NCBI RefSeq assembly: GCF_001593605.1
Contig: NZ_CP012836.1
Location: 1,988,501-2,052,500, forward strand
Length of the DNA: 64,000 nucleotides
Direction of reading: 5' to 3'
Source: Algoriphagus sanaruensis
GTDB taxonomy: Bacteria > Bacteroidota > Bacteroidia > Cytophagales > Cyclobacteriaceae
Shown piece by piece: positions 33,504 to 42,274 of the stretch; position 1 is the stretch's first letter, and each line of letters opens with the position of its first letter. The notes beneath the pieces were generated by a model, which ran no database searches, was not told the origin of the DNA, and was given only the letters and a program-made list of their open reading frames with translations. The position numbers and the translations under genes are program-made.

Positions 33504-33524
33504 TAATTTAATAGAAAGTTAGTG

Positions 33525-33560
33525 TCAGCCAATTGGATTCCAGTTGGCTGATTTTATTTT
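33525..33560 (+). terminator. terminator after the SnoaL-like gene
   Basis: TCAGCCAA (33525-33532) and TTGGCTGA (33544-33551) form a perfect 8-bp stem, followed by a T-rich tail. Confidence 0.75.
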
Positions 33561-33676
33561 TAGCCTTAGATAGTTTTGTAAACCATTGTTTGATTTTTAT
33601 AAGTTTTCGTTCGATTAGGATTAGCTATATCGATGGGAAATAGTCACTTTTGCGCCCAGATTTATTATCCAAACCT

Positions 33677-34474
33677 ATGTTTATCAATCCTATTCCTGCT
33701 CGAGTTCATTCCTTAGGCAAAACTTTCGCCCTGTTCGTATTGACTGTTGCATGTTTTCAAAGTGTAAGCTTTTCTCAGACCGTGGAGCAAGCAAAAACCT
33801 TCCATGTAAATGGCACAGTTACCGCTACTAATAATGGTATTTCCCTGATTCCATCCTTTTCTCTAGGGCGACCTGCAGCCTTCTTTGATTTTAGTGTGGG
33901 AGGCGAGCGACTTTCTTTTGATCCGATGTTTCGATTTGGGATGGATGGGAAGCCTTGGACTTTTGTCCTTTGGGGACGATATAAAGTCATCAAAGACAAG
34001 CGCTTTACCCTGAGTGTTGGCGCTCACCCTGCGTTCATGTTTCGAGATATGACAGTTTTGGTCGATGGTAAGCCTGTAACTATGATGGGAACTCAGCGAT
34101 TTATAGCCGGAGAAATTTTGCCAATGTATAAAGTCAATAATCACTTTAGTGTGGGGATTTATTATTTGCAAGGCCATGGATTAAATCCTATTCCTCCTAA
34201 AAGCTCGAAATTTTTGGCTTTGAATACTGTGTTTTCCAATCTGGCGCTCAGTAAGGAAATCAGCTTAAGAATGAATCCTCAGGTGTATTTTTTAAGTGTG
34301 GATGGGGTGACTGGGACTTATGTTACCTCTTCATTTACAGTTACCAAAAAGGATTTTCCTATCGGTTTTCAAACTTTGTTTAACCAAAAAATCAAATCAG
34401 ACGTAGCTGGAGATAACCTCGTCTGGAACCTTAGCTTGTTGTATAATTTTTCAACTAATTTCTCCAAAAAATAG
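33677..34474 (+). CDS. putative outer-membrane beta-barrel protein
   Basis: A 265-residue exported protein with a signal peptide (roughly residues 1-34, hydrophobic stretch FALFVLTVACFQ, cut after SVSFSQ). The remainder is made of alternating amphipathic strands (WTFVLWGRYKVI, FTLSVGAHPAF, VGIYYLQGHGL), ending in the aromatic NLSLLYNF typical of beta-barrel C-termini. I recognise no named family. The in-frame TTG at 33650 was rejected, since a promoter-like CACTTTTG lies there and ATG 33677 starts the signal peptide. Four bases separate it from the AraC-like regulator, so they form an operon. Confidence 0.6.
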   Translation: MFINPIPARVHSLGKTFALFVLTVACFQSVSFSQTVEQAKTFHVNGTVTATNNGISLIPSFSLGRPAAFFDFSVGGERLSFDPMFRFGMDGKPWTFVLWGRYKVIKDKRFTLSVGAHPAFMFRDMTVLVDGKPVTMMGTQRFIAGEILPMYKVNNHFSVGIYYLQGHGLNPIPPKSSKFLALNTVFSNLALSKEISLRMNPQVYFLSVDGVTGTYVTSSFTVTKKDFPIGFQTLFNQKIKSDVAGDNLVWNLSLLYNFSTNFSKK

Positions 34475-34478
34475 GCCT

Positions 34479-35378
34479 ATGCAGAAATCAGAGACCTTGG
34501 AAGAGTTTTACCGAAGGAAATTTAACTGGATTCCTGAAAGTCTTAAAAATGACTTTGGACACTTCAATATTTTCCGTCTCGAGCCGTATTTGGAAGGAAG
34601 TGTGAAATCAATTCCTTACAGAAGAAGGGATTTTTACAAGGTGATGCTATTCAAGGGAGAGAGTAAGGTTCATTTTGCGGATCGGGTGTATGAAGTGAAA
34701 AAGCAGGCTTTGGCTTTTTCCAATCCCATGGTCCCTTATAAATGGGATCATGTCGAATCTTCCTCGTCCGGGGTTTATTGCATTTTCAATCCTGGTTTCT
34801 TTCTGAACTTTGGGCAGATTAATCAATATGAGGTTTTTCAACCCAATGGAACTCATGTATTTGAGCTGACAGATGCCGAGGTACTGAAGGTGGAAGAAAT
34901 ATTTGAAAAGATGAATCAGGAGCTTACTTCCGAATACAAATACAAGTATGACCTGATTCGAAATTTGATTTTCGAGTTGATTCATTTTGGAATGAAGCTT
35001 CAGTCTGCGGAGGTTCAGCAGACCAAACATGGAAATGCCTCACTTCGAATCGCTTCTTTATTTATGGAGTTACTCGAGCGACAATTCCCCGTAGATGATA
35101 CCCATCAGACCATCGAATTACGGACACCGGCGGAGTTCGCCAACCAGCTAAATATTCATGTCAATCACCTCAACCGGGCGATTAAGGAAATGACTGGAAA
35201 AACTACTTCGCAGATGATTTCTGATCGACTAGTGCAAGAAAGTAAGATTTTGCTCAAACAAAGCAACTGGAATGTTTCTCAAGTTGCCTTTGCCTTAGGA
35301 TTTAATGAGGTGACTCACTTTAATAATTTCTTTAAAAAGCATACCCAATTAAGCCCAACACAATTTCGGAAAAGCTGA
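34479..35378 (+). CDS. AraC-family transcriptional regulator
   Basis: A 299-residue regulator. The N-terminal ~180 residues form a cupin-like sensor half (RRRDFYKVMLFKGESKVHF, VPYKWDHVESSSSGVYCIF). The C-terminal ~100 residues hold two helix-turn-helix units: FANQLNIHVNHLNRAIKEMTG and the AraC signature region ending in ALGFNEVTHFNNFFKKHTQLSPTQFR. It is cotranscribed with the outer-membrane-protein gene 4 bp upstream and may regulate that gene or the neighbouring Moco cluster. Effector unknown. Confidence 0.9.
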   Translation: MQKSETLEEFYRRKFNWIPESLKNDFGHFNIFRLEPYLEGSVKSIPYRRRDFYKVMLFKGESKVHFADRVYEVKKQALAFSNPMVPYKWDHVESSSSGVYCIFNPGFFLNFGQINQYEVFQPNGTHVFELTDAEVLKVEEIFEKMNQELTSEYKYKYDLIRNLIFELIHFGMKLQSAEVQQTKHGNASLRIASLFMELLERQFPVDDTHQTIELRTPAEFANQLNIHVNHLNRAIKEMTGKTTSQMISDRLVQESKILLKQSNWNVSQVAFALGFNEVTHFNNFFKKHTQLSPTQFRKS

Positions 35379-35506
35379 TTTTAGCTTTGTAAAATTGGAA
35401 GGGATCAGAAATTTCTTCAAAATGTCAATTATCCATTCTAAACATTGAAAAGTTGGTTTGTCTCATTTCGATTTCATTTTTCTTCAATAATCTCTAACAT
35501 AGCAAG

Positions 35507-36487
35507 ATGCTTCAAGATACTTTTGGACGTGTTCACGATTACCTGCGAATATCCCTGACGGACCATTGCAATTTTCGCTGTGCGTATTGCATGCCGGTGG
35601 AGGAAATGGAATGGATGCCTCAGTCCAAGCTGATGTCCAAAGAGGAAATTTTGGCTTTGGCTCAGGTATTTATTGGATTAGGGGTAAAAAAAATCAGACT
35701 GACCGGGGGAGAGCCTTTAGCCAGAAAGGAATTTTCTTGGATTTTGGAGCACTTGGCTCAGTTGGGAGTAGAGCTTACGCTCACTACCAATGGAGTGCTG
35801 ATCCATAAGCATATTGAACAACTTAAAGCAGTAGGAGTCAGATCAGTCAATGTCTCTTGCGATACACTCAATGCTGAAAAGTTTAAAAAACTAACTCGTC
35901 GAGATCAGTTTGACCAAGTTTGGGAAAATATCAACCTACTCCTTCGGGAAGGCTTCCGAGTCAAGGTCAACGCCGTTGCTTTGCATGGATTGATTGAGGA
36001 GGAAATTTGTGATTTCGTTCAAATGACTCAAAACCTTCCTTTGCATGTCCGCTTCATTGAGTTTATGCCTTTTCAAGGAAATCATTGGTCTAGCAATCAA
36101 GTAGTGACTGCTCGAGAATTGTTGGAATTGGTGAAGGCGAAGTTTGAAGTGGTCAAATTGGAAGACAAAAAGCACGATACGGCCAAAAAATATAAGGTTC
36201 CGGGTTTCGAAGGGACATTTGCATTCATCACTACGATGAGTGAGCATTTTTGTGGAAGCTGCAATCGACTTCGGCTCACTGCGGATGGCAAAATCAAAAA
36301 TTGCCTGTTTGGAAAAGAAGAATTGGATTTGCTTCAGGCCCTTAGAAATGGGGAGGACATAGAGCCTATTATTCGTCAATCTGTCACCCGAAAACATGCT
36401 GCTTTGGGTGGTCAGTTTTCTCCGGATTACCTTCAGGCCAATCCAGATGCGATTCAAAATCGAAGTATGATCAAAATTGGTGGCTGA
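35507..36487 (+). CDS. moaA: GTP 3',8-cyclase MoaA
   Basis: A 326-residue radical SAM enzyme that turns GTP into 3',8-cyclo-dihydro-GTP, the first step of molybdenum cofactor synthesis. The radical-SAM cluster cysteines are at 21, 25 and 28 (CNFRCAYC). The GTP-side second 4Fe-4S cluster cysteines lie near residues 249-266 (FCGSCNRLRL, KNCLFG). The C-terminal GG (IKIGG) is the conserved MoaA tail. Length is normal. It leads the Moco cluster and overlaps moeA by one base (TGATG). moaC, whose product completes the cPMP step, is not in the window. Confidence 0.96.
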   Translation: MLQDTFGRVHDYLRISLTDHCNFRCAYCMPVEEMEWMPQSKLMSKEEILALAQVFIGLGVKKIRLTGGEPLARKEFSWILEHLAQLGVELTLTTNGVLIHKHIEQLKAVGVRSVNVSCDTLNAEKFKKLTRRDQFDQVWENINLLLREGFRVKVNAVALHGLIEEEICDFVQMTQNLPLHVRFIEFMPFQGNHWSSNQVVTARELLELVKAKFEVVKLEDKKHDTAKKYKVPGFEGTFAFITTMSEHFCGSCNRLRLTADGKIKNCLFGKEELDLLQALRNGEDIEPIIRQSVTRKHAALGGQFSPDYLQANPDAIQNRSMIKIGG

Positions 36488-37671
36488 TGCTGGAATTTAT
36501 ATCTGTTACTCAAGTCAAATCATTACTCCAAAATAGTTCCATTCCAAGGAAATCTGAACAGGTTCCCCTTTCGGAAGCATTAGGTAGAATAACCTACAGT
36601 CCGGTGATAGCACCTATTCCTGTTCCGCTTTTTGATAATTCGGGTATGGATGGCTACGCGATTTGTTTTGCGGATGCCGGGGATAGTCGAAAAGTCGTCC
36701 ACATGGTTCAAGCGGGAGCTTCCCCCTCTATTGAATGGGAAAAGGGAACAGCTGTTCGAATCTTTACCGGAGCTCCTGTTCCTAAAGGAGCAGACACCGT
36801 GATTCAACAAGAATGGGTCACCTTAGTAGGTGATCAAATCTTCTTCGATTTGGAGAAAATTACCCTTGGTATGCATGTCCGAAAAGCAGGCGCGCAATGT
36901 CACGTTGGAGAGGAGGTAATTCCAGAAAACACGCTACTGACTCCTGGATCGATTGGGCTTTTGGCCTCTTTGGGAATTACTACTGTCGAGGTAATAGCAA
37001 AGCCAAAGGTTGGGCTGATTTTGACAGGAGACGAAATCGTGGAAAGCGGAACTGAGCTTCTTCCAGGTCAAATATTCAATTCTAATGGTCCTGCGATTCA
37101 AACCTACCTGACTCAATTAGGTCTGGATTTACCTACAATTTGGAAGGTGAAAGATCAAAAAGATGAGGTAGTCCGTGTGATCCGAGAGGCCTTAAATGAA
37201 GTGGATGTTTTGCTTTTAACGGGCGGAATTTCGGTGGGAGACTTTGATTTTGTCAAACCTGCCTTGGAAGAAAATGGAGTTGATCCGGTGTTCTATAAAG
37301 TAAAGCAACGCCCCGGAAAACCCCTTTTGGTAGGAAGCAAAGGCCCTCAAATCGTTTTTGCCTTACCGGGAAATCCAGCATCTGTTTTATCCTGCTTTAT
37401 TCAATATGTGAAGCCTGTCTTACTGACTTGGATGGGAGATCAAGGAGCTTGGACCAGAAAAATAGAAGTACCCCTTGCCGAGACCTTTACGAAAAAGGTG
37501 CCACTTACCTTTTTTCTCAAGGCAAAGTTAGAAAATGGAAAAGTTCATATTCTTCCCGGTCAGGAGTCTTTTAATTTGCTGCCTTTTGGAATAGCCGATG
37601 GTTTGGTGGAAATCCCTGAAGAGTTGGAAGCAATAGACAAAGGAAGTTTAGTAATATTTTACCCTTGGTAA
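36487..37671 (+). CDS. moeA: molybdopterin molybdenumtransferase MoeA
   Basis: A 394-residue enzyme that inserts molybdate into adenylylated molybdopterin. Its motifs: MDGYA near residues 55-59, VRIFTGAPVPKGADTVIQQE, GDEIVESG, and the MoCF-like domain with LLTGGISVGDFDFV and ALPGNPASVLSCF. It overlaps moaA by one base, so the two are translationally coupled. The ATG of the TauE-like gene is 2 bp after its stop. Normal length and intact. Confidence 0.95.
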   Translation: MLEFISVTQVKSLLQNSSIPRKSEQVPLSEALGRITYSPVIAPIPVPLFDNSGMDGYAICFADAGDSRKVVHMVQAGASPSIEWEKGTAVRIFTGAPVPKGADTVIQQEWVTLVGDQIFFDLEKITLGMHVRKAGAQCHVGEEVIPENTLLTPGSIGLLASLGITTVEVIAKPKVGLILTGDEIVESGTELLPGQIFNSNGPAIQTYLTQLGLDLPTIWKVKDQKDEVVRVIREALNEVDVLLLTGGISVGDFDFVKPALEENGVDPVFYKVKQRPGKPLLVGSKGPQIVFALPGNPASVLSCFIQYVKPVLLTWMGDQGAWTRKIEVPLAETFTKKVPLTFFLKAKLENGKVHILPGQESFNLLPFGIADGLVEIPEELEAIDKGSLVIFYPW

Positions 37672-37673
37672 GT

Positions 37674-38408
37674 ATGGAAAACTGGGATTGGATTTTATAT
37701 GTTCTCATGCCTTTTGCGGCATTTATGTATGCATCAGTGGGTCACGGAGGAGCGAGTAGCTACTTGATGATTTTAGCATTGATGGGCTTTGCGCCAGAAG
37801 AAATCAGGCCCTCCGGACTTATTCTGAATATGTTTGTGTCCATGATTTCCTTTTTGAATTATCGGAAAACAGGAAAATTTCCTACGAGTCTCTTTCTTTC
37901 ACTGATTTTGTTTTCCATACCTGCAGCCTATTTGGGAGGTACATTGCTTTTGGAGACAGGGATTTACAAGAAAATTCTTGGCGTATTATTGCTATTTCCA
38001 GTCTTGAGATTTGCAGGAGTTTTTCCGATTTCTGAAGACCAGCGAATTGAACGGAAATGGTGGATGGGGCCTGTTTTAGGCTTTGCTATTGGTTTATTAT
38101 CCGGAATGATCGGGATCGGTGGGGGAATTATTCTTTCTCCAATAATCTTGATGTTGGGATGGGCCGGTGTCAAGGAAACTGCAGCACTTAGCGCACTCTT
38201 TATCTTCCTCAATTCGGTTTCTGGATTTTTGGGAGCTTCTGTATTTCATATCGAATTTTCGACCCAACTCTGGATTTTACTTCCTTTGACGGTAGCAGGA
38301 GGGGCTTTGGGAGCCTATTTAGGGGCTAAAAAATTTAGCCCAAAGGCATTGAAGTACTTATTGGCTTTCGTTTTGGCTTTTGCGGCTGTGAAGTTGATCT
38401 TGGGTTAA
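37674..38408 (+). CDS. TauE/SafE family sulfite exporter-like permease
   Basis: A 244-residue inner-membrane protein with about eight helices in two repeated halves; each half has the glycine-rich TauE/SafE pattern (ASVGHGGASSYL near residues 22-33, GMIGIGGGIILSPIIL near 144-159). Family members move sulfite, sulfoacetate or thiosulfate-like anions. I chose ATG 37674; the longer TTG start overlaps moeA. Its place inside the Moco cluster is unusual: it could export sulfite made by Moco enzymes or support sulfur supply for molybdopterin synthesis. That is inference. Confidence 0.85.
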   Translation: MENWDWILYVLMPFAAFMYASVGHGGASSYLMILALMGFAPEEIRPSGLILNMFVSMISFLNYRKTGKFPTSLFLSLILFSIPAAYLGGTLLLETGIYKKILGVLLLFPVLRFAGVFPISEDQRIERKWWMGPVLGFAIGLLSGMIGIGGGIILSPIILMLGWAGVKETAALSALFIFLNSVSGFLGASVFHIEFSTQLWILLPLTVAGGALGAYLGAKKFSPKALKYLLAFVLAFAAVKLILG

Positions 38409-38570
38409 AAACTCATCGTTAACTCGTAGAAGACCCAAAGAAAGCTTGATGCTAATCGCACTTAGGTGAGTCCTCTGATTTCATCTTTTCAATTTGTGAA
38501 TTGATCTAGGTAAATCTGTGGGAGAAAAAACATTCTAAGCCTTAACTTGGTACCTGAATAAAATTAAACC

Positions 38571-38810
38571 ATGTCTAACCTTATTCACATCAAAGCATTT
38601 GGAATGATTGCCGAGAAAATGGGCAAAGTGTCTCTGGAACTCGAAAATCCGGGAAGCACAGCAGCCTTGAAAAACGAGTTGTTTGCTCAATTTCCAGTGT
38701 TGAAATCCATGAAGTTTTCGCTTGCGGTAAACAAAAAGTTGGTGATGGAAGATAGTGAGTTAGCACCGGGGGTTGAAGTTGCACTTTTGCCACCTTTTTC
38801 AGGAGGATAA
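38571..38810 (+). CDS. moaD: molybdopterin synthase sulfur carrier subunit MoaD
   Basis: A 79-residue ubiquitin-like protein ending in the required GG (LLPPFSGG). It is activated at that terminus by the MoeB-like enzyme encoded 3 bp downstream and delivers sulfur to cPMP together with MoaE. Beta-grasp pattern is visible (IHIKAFGMIAEKMGK, FSLAVNKKLVMEDSEL). The 162 bp before it, downstream of the TauE gene, hold no gene; I see no clear promoter there, so it may be read through from moaA. Confidence 0.93.
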   Translation: MSNLIHIKAFGMIAEKMGKVSLELENPGSTAALKNELFAQFPVLKSMKFSLAVNKKLVMEDSELAPGVEVALLPPFSGG

Positions 38811-38813
38811 GTT

Positions 38814-39875
38814 ATGAATCGATTTGAGCGTCAATATATTTTGACTGGTTTTGGAATAGACGGCCAGCGCAAACTAAAACAAGCTTCTGTATTATTAGTA
38901 GGAGCAGGGGGTTTGGGCTGTCCAGCTCTTCTCTATCTGGCAGCAGCAGGAGTTGGTAAAATTGGAGTGATTGACGGCGACATTGTCAGTATTTCCAATC
39001 TTAATCGGCAGGTGCTCTTTGGAGAAAATGACCTTGGAAAGAATAAAGCGGAGCAAGCAGTTCGCCGGCTTCAAGAGCAGTATTCTGATATTTCATGGGA
39101 AGTTTATCCGGAATTTTTAACTGTTCAAAATGCCCAAGACTTAATTGCAAACTATGATTTGATAGTTGATGGGACGGATAATTTTCCAACCCGCTATTTA
39201 ATCAATGATGCTTGTGTACTTCACGAAAAGCCATTTGTATTTGGGGCGATTTACCAGCATGAAGGACAAGTCTCCGTGTTCAATTTGGGTGAAAATTCCT
39301 GCACCTATCGCGATGTTCATCCTCAAATGCCAGGTCCCGATGAGATTCCTAATTGTTCTGAAACAGGGGTATTGGGCGTATTACCCGGAATTATCGGGAA
39401 TTTGATGGCTCTGGAAGTAATCAAGGTGTTAAGTGGATATGGAAACCCACTGAAAAATCGAATGCTCTATTTCAATAGCCTTAGCTCTCAATCCTACGAA
39501 GTCGAGCTATCAGTTCAGAATGCCAAACTCGGTCCGGATTCTTGGATGGAGCTGGAAAACACCGATTATCAGCAAGCTTGTGGTACAGTGAAGGAAATGT
39601 CCTGGAAAGAAGCTATGGGTAAAATGAATCAAAATGTAGCCTTTGTGGATGTGCGAGAACTCGGGGAATTACCTCCTTTGGAATGTACCGGTTTAATGAA
39701 AATCCCGATGTCACGCCTAGAGGATGAACTCGATCGGCTAGAAGACGCAGAGCAGATTTTGATTTTTTGTCAAAGCGGGATTCGAAGTCAAAAAGCTGCT
39801 CAACGACTTTCGGAGGAATATCCTGATAAAGTCATTTTTTCGATCAAAGGTGGTATCAATGCCCTAAAGTCCTAA
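38814..39875 (+). CDS. moeB: MoeB/ThiF-type adenylyltransferase fused to a rhodanese domain
   Basis: A 353-residue protein. Residues 1-250 are an E1-like adenylyltransferase: GAGGLGCPALLYLAAAG (30-46), DIVSISNLNRQVLF, DGTDNFPTRYLIND, and Cys181 in NCSETGVLGVLPG at the catalytic cysteine position. Residues from about 260 form a rhodanese domain with the sulfur-carrying Cys319 in CQSGIR. It should activate MoaD and load sulfur. The structural CxxC zinc pairs of E. coli MoeB are absent: only Cys163 stands in the first position and the later pair is lost. Between moaD and moaE, 3 bp from each. Confidence 0.9.
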   Translation: MNRFERQYILTGFGIDGQRKLKQASVLLVGAGGLGCPALLYLAAAGVGKIGVIDGDIVSISNLNRQVLFGENDLGKNKAEQAVRRLQEQYSDISWEVYPEFLTVQNAQDLIANYDLIVDGTDNFPTRYLINDACVLHEKPFVFGAIYQHEGQVSVFNLGENSCTYRDVHPQMPGPDEIPNCSETGVLGVLPGIIGNLMALEVIKVLSGYGNPLKNRMLYFNSLSSQSYEVELSVQNAKLGPDSWMELENTDYQQACGTVKEMSWKEAMGKMNQNVAFVDVRELGELPPLECTGLMKIPMSRLEDELDRLEDAEQILIFCQSGIRSQKAAQRLSEEYPDKVIFSIKGGINALKS

Positions 39876-39878
39876 ACC

Positions 39879-40325
39879 ATGGAAAAAGAACGTAAGCCCA
39901 AGAATATCTTTGTTCAAGGTCCGATCTCGCCTGAAAAGATTGCAAATTCGATCGCAAACCATGCGAGTAAAACTGATATCGGTGGACATTCTATTTTTCT
40001 GGGTCAGATCCGAGCTGACCAAAAACAGGAAGGGAAGGTCATCGCCATCGATTACACGGCATATGAAGAAATGGCCTTGGAAAAAGCCTTTGAAATTCGG
40101 GAAGCGATCTTTGCCAAATACCCATTGACTTGCATGCACATTTACCACAGCCTCGGCGAAATAAAGGTGGGAGAAATTTGCTTGTTCGTCTTTACTTCCT
40201 CCAAACATCGAAAAGCAGCTATGCAAGCTTGCGATGAATCGGTGGAGCGAATCAAGGCCGAATTACCCATTTGGGGAAAAGAAATCCTCGATACCGAAGG
40301 CAATGTTTGGAAGGTCAATACCTAA
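39879..40325 (+). CDS. moaE: molybdopterin synthase catalytic subunit MoaE
   Basis: A 148-residue subunit that, with thiocarboxylated MoaD, converts cPMP to molybdopterin. Hallmarks: GGHSIFLGQIRADQ near residues 34-47, YTAYEEMALEKAFEI, IYHSLGEIKVGEI, the active-site stretch SSKHRKAAMQACDESVERIK and the final IWGKE plus WKV. Normal length. Last gene of the Moco cluster, 3 bp after the MoeB-like gene, and convergent with the 598-codon gene on the minus strand (6 bp between stops). Confidence 0.95.
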   Translation: MEKERKPKNIFVQGPISPEKIANSIANHASKTDIGGHSIFLGQIRADQKQEGKVIAIDYTAYEEMALEKAFEIREAIFAKYPLTCMHIYHSLGEIKVGEICLFVFTSSKHRKAAMQACDESVERIKAELPIWGKEILDTEGNVWKVNT

Positions 40326-40331
40326 CCAAGC

Positions 40332-42128
40332 CTAAAAGGATAATACAGGTCGGTAACTTTCGATTTCGGTTTGGAGCTCTTTCAACTGCTGCTTCATTTT
40401 CTCAAGAATTTCTTCCGAATCCATTTGAAGTGAGTTGACCAAATCTTGGTAATAGGCTAATCCTGCCTGAAGATTCCCTCTGAATTTTTCCAAATAGGCT
40501 TCTTGCTTGGCTGCTGTTTCTGGGATGATCTTCTGAAACTCTTTTTTAAGGTAATCCGCATAGAGTTGGGCTTCTTTGATTAACACATGGGGACGCTCAG
40601 GATCAAGGGCGAGTGCAAACTTCCCGTAAATGTGATCTACCATTTGTTTGAGACTGAATACCCCCTTGAAGTAAGCCAAATTAGGACCTGGACAAATTGT
40701 AACTGCTTTGAGATTTCTTCTTGGCGTATCACCTGCGGCTAAAATAGCCGGAGCACTGAGCCCTTCGCAGAGGCAATCCTTTTCCAGTACGGCCTGAAGT
40801 TCGTTGTAGGTTGCTTCTCCCTTTTCTGTTTGTTTGCTTTTGAGATGCTGATACTGTCTTGAAGCAGTACAAATTGGAGTTTGCGTAAACTCAGTACTGA
40901 AGCTTAGGAATTTTTTGTAGCAAGGACTTCCCGGTCTTCCTTTTTCGATTCGAGCTCTTCGTTGTTCTTCCCCGCTACTATTTCGAAGGTTGTTGAAAGG
41001 TACTCCCAAAGGAGAGGCATGACTTAAAAAAAAATCTGATTTTTTGGCTTCGATAATTCGCTGGAGGGTGTCTTCATCTACTGAAGTTGCTTCCGGCACG
41101 AGTAAAAAGGGACTACCCCAGCCTGTGCCGTCCAATTGGTAGTGCGTTCGAAGGAATGAGTCTTCCTGGGCCGTTCCGATTCCTCCTTGATAAGTGATTT
41201 TGACTGTTTCAGAATCGGTAAGAAGAGGGTAATTTTTTCCTTCTAATACTTGATTGCAGGCTGATTTGAGGGTGTCGATCAATTCTTGCCGGTTGTTTTT
41301 GAAGTCCTCCAAAATAGGCCCGATCAAGAAACCCTCTGTGGCAAAAGCATGCCCTCCGCAATTGAGTCCAGATTCGATTCGGAATTCTGAAACCCAAAGT
41401 CCTTTTTTAGCCAAAAATTTCCCTTGAATCAAGGCGGAACGGTAATCCGAAACTTTGAGGATGATTCGCTTTTTAATATTACCGGTTTCATCTGGAAAAA
41501 AGTCAGAGAACCGCTCGGCATAGGAATACAAGGCGGGATTTAGTCCAGCGGAAAAAACCACTGAAGCTTGAAGTTTGCTCGTGGCAAATCCTCTCAAAGC
41601 TGATAAAGCATCCGAATATTCACGGGGCAAAATTTCACCAGATTCGGAATAATTCAATTTGTCCACCTTCGTCATGATGTTTACATCAATTGCTCCGGGG
41701 GAAATCATCGGAAGAATTCTTTTTCGAAGGACTTCTTTTTCCTCAGTATTTGCTTCAAAATAGTGTCCCAAAAGGGCTAGAAGAGAGTGGCCATTGGGAA
41801 GTATTTGGAGGAATTGATGGAATTTTTCATCACTCTCCCAATCAGCAATTTTAAGATCATGCACTTGAAGAGCAATGATGTCGTGGACCAAGTCCAAATA
41901 AGCGGTGATCCGTTTGGCCCGATAATCCTCCTCCTGTTCAGTAATGGGGTTAAATTCCAGCTCATAGCGCTCACTATAAATTCGTCGCATGTCCTCTAAA
42001 AGAAAATCATCCATAATGGAAATGACGCTTGAAATCCCAAATTGGGCGACTTTGAGTGGGGTATCTACGGTAAAACCTAATCCCATGACGGGAATGTGAA
42101 AGGAATGAAGTGAAGCTTGATGAGGCAT
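40332..42128 (-). CDS. unrecognised conserved-type protein, possible flavin TIM-barrel enzyme with Cys-rich C-terminus
   Basis: A 598-residue protein I cannot assign to a named family. The first ~380 residues show features reminiscent of nitronate monooxygenase/FabK-like flavin barrels: GLGFTVDTPLKVAQFGISSV (16-35) at the start, GGHAFATEGFLIGPI (258-272), GGIGTAQEDSF (315-325), then GTGWGSPFLLVPEATSVD (334-351) where such enzymes have their GTxFL phosphate-binding loop and Glu. The part from 390 is unlike them and has Cys403, Cys420, Cys452, Cys454 and Cys479 near conserved-looking motifs (CTASRQYQ, CLCEGLSAPAI, CPGPNLAYF), followed by a coiled helical tail. Cofactor binding and a metal cluster are suggestions. 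No signal peptide. Stand-alone gene. Confidence 0.55.
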   Translation of the reverse strand: MPHQASLHSFHIPVMGLGFTVDTPLKVAQFGISSVISIMDDFLLEDMRRIYSERYELEFNPITEQEEDYRAKRITAYLDLVHDIIALQVHDLKIADWESDEKFHQFLQILPNGHSLLALLGHYFEANTEEKEVLRKRILPMISPGAIDVNIMTKVDKLNYSESGEILPREYSDALSALRGFATSKLQASVVFSAGLNPALYSYAERFSDFFPDETGNIKKRIILKVSDYRSALIQGKFLAKKGLWVSEFRIESGLNCGGHAFATEGFLIGPILEDFKNNRQELIDTLKSACNQVLEGKNYPLLTDSETVKITYQGGIGTAQEDSFLRTHYQLDGTGWGSPFLLVPEATSVDEDTLQRIIEAKKSDFFLSHASPLGVPFNNLRNSSGEEQRRARIEKGRPGSPCYKKFLSFSTEFTQTPICTASRQYQHLKSKQTEKGEATYNELQAVLEKDCLCEGLSAPAILAAGDTPRRNLKAVTICPGPNLAYFKGVFSLKQMVDHIYGKFALALDPERPHVLIKEAQLYADYLKKEFQKIIPETAAKQEAYLEKFRGNLQAGLAYYQDLVNSLQMDSEEILEKMKQQLKELQTEIESYRPVLSF

Positions 42129-42274
42129 AAGTTGGGAAACGAATAATAGCTCGAAGCTTCAAAAATAAAAGCTCTCAAAACCGATTTTTCCCGCTTTTAC
42201 CCAATAGTCAGACTGATATTTATCATGAAAAATAGTAAATGAGGCCCTTCAAGATGCAAATAAGAAAGTCAGGA

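Noticed and set aside
35379..35506. Possible riboswitch or Moco-sensing leader before moaA
   Set aside because: Only a TAGCTTTG-like box near 35381 was seen; no conserved stem pattern that I can recognise.
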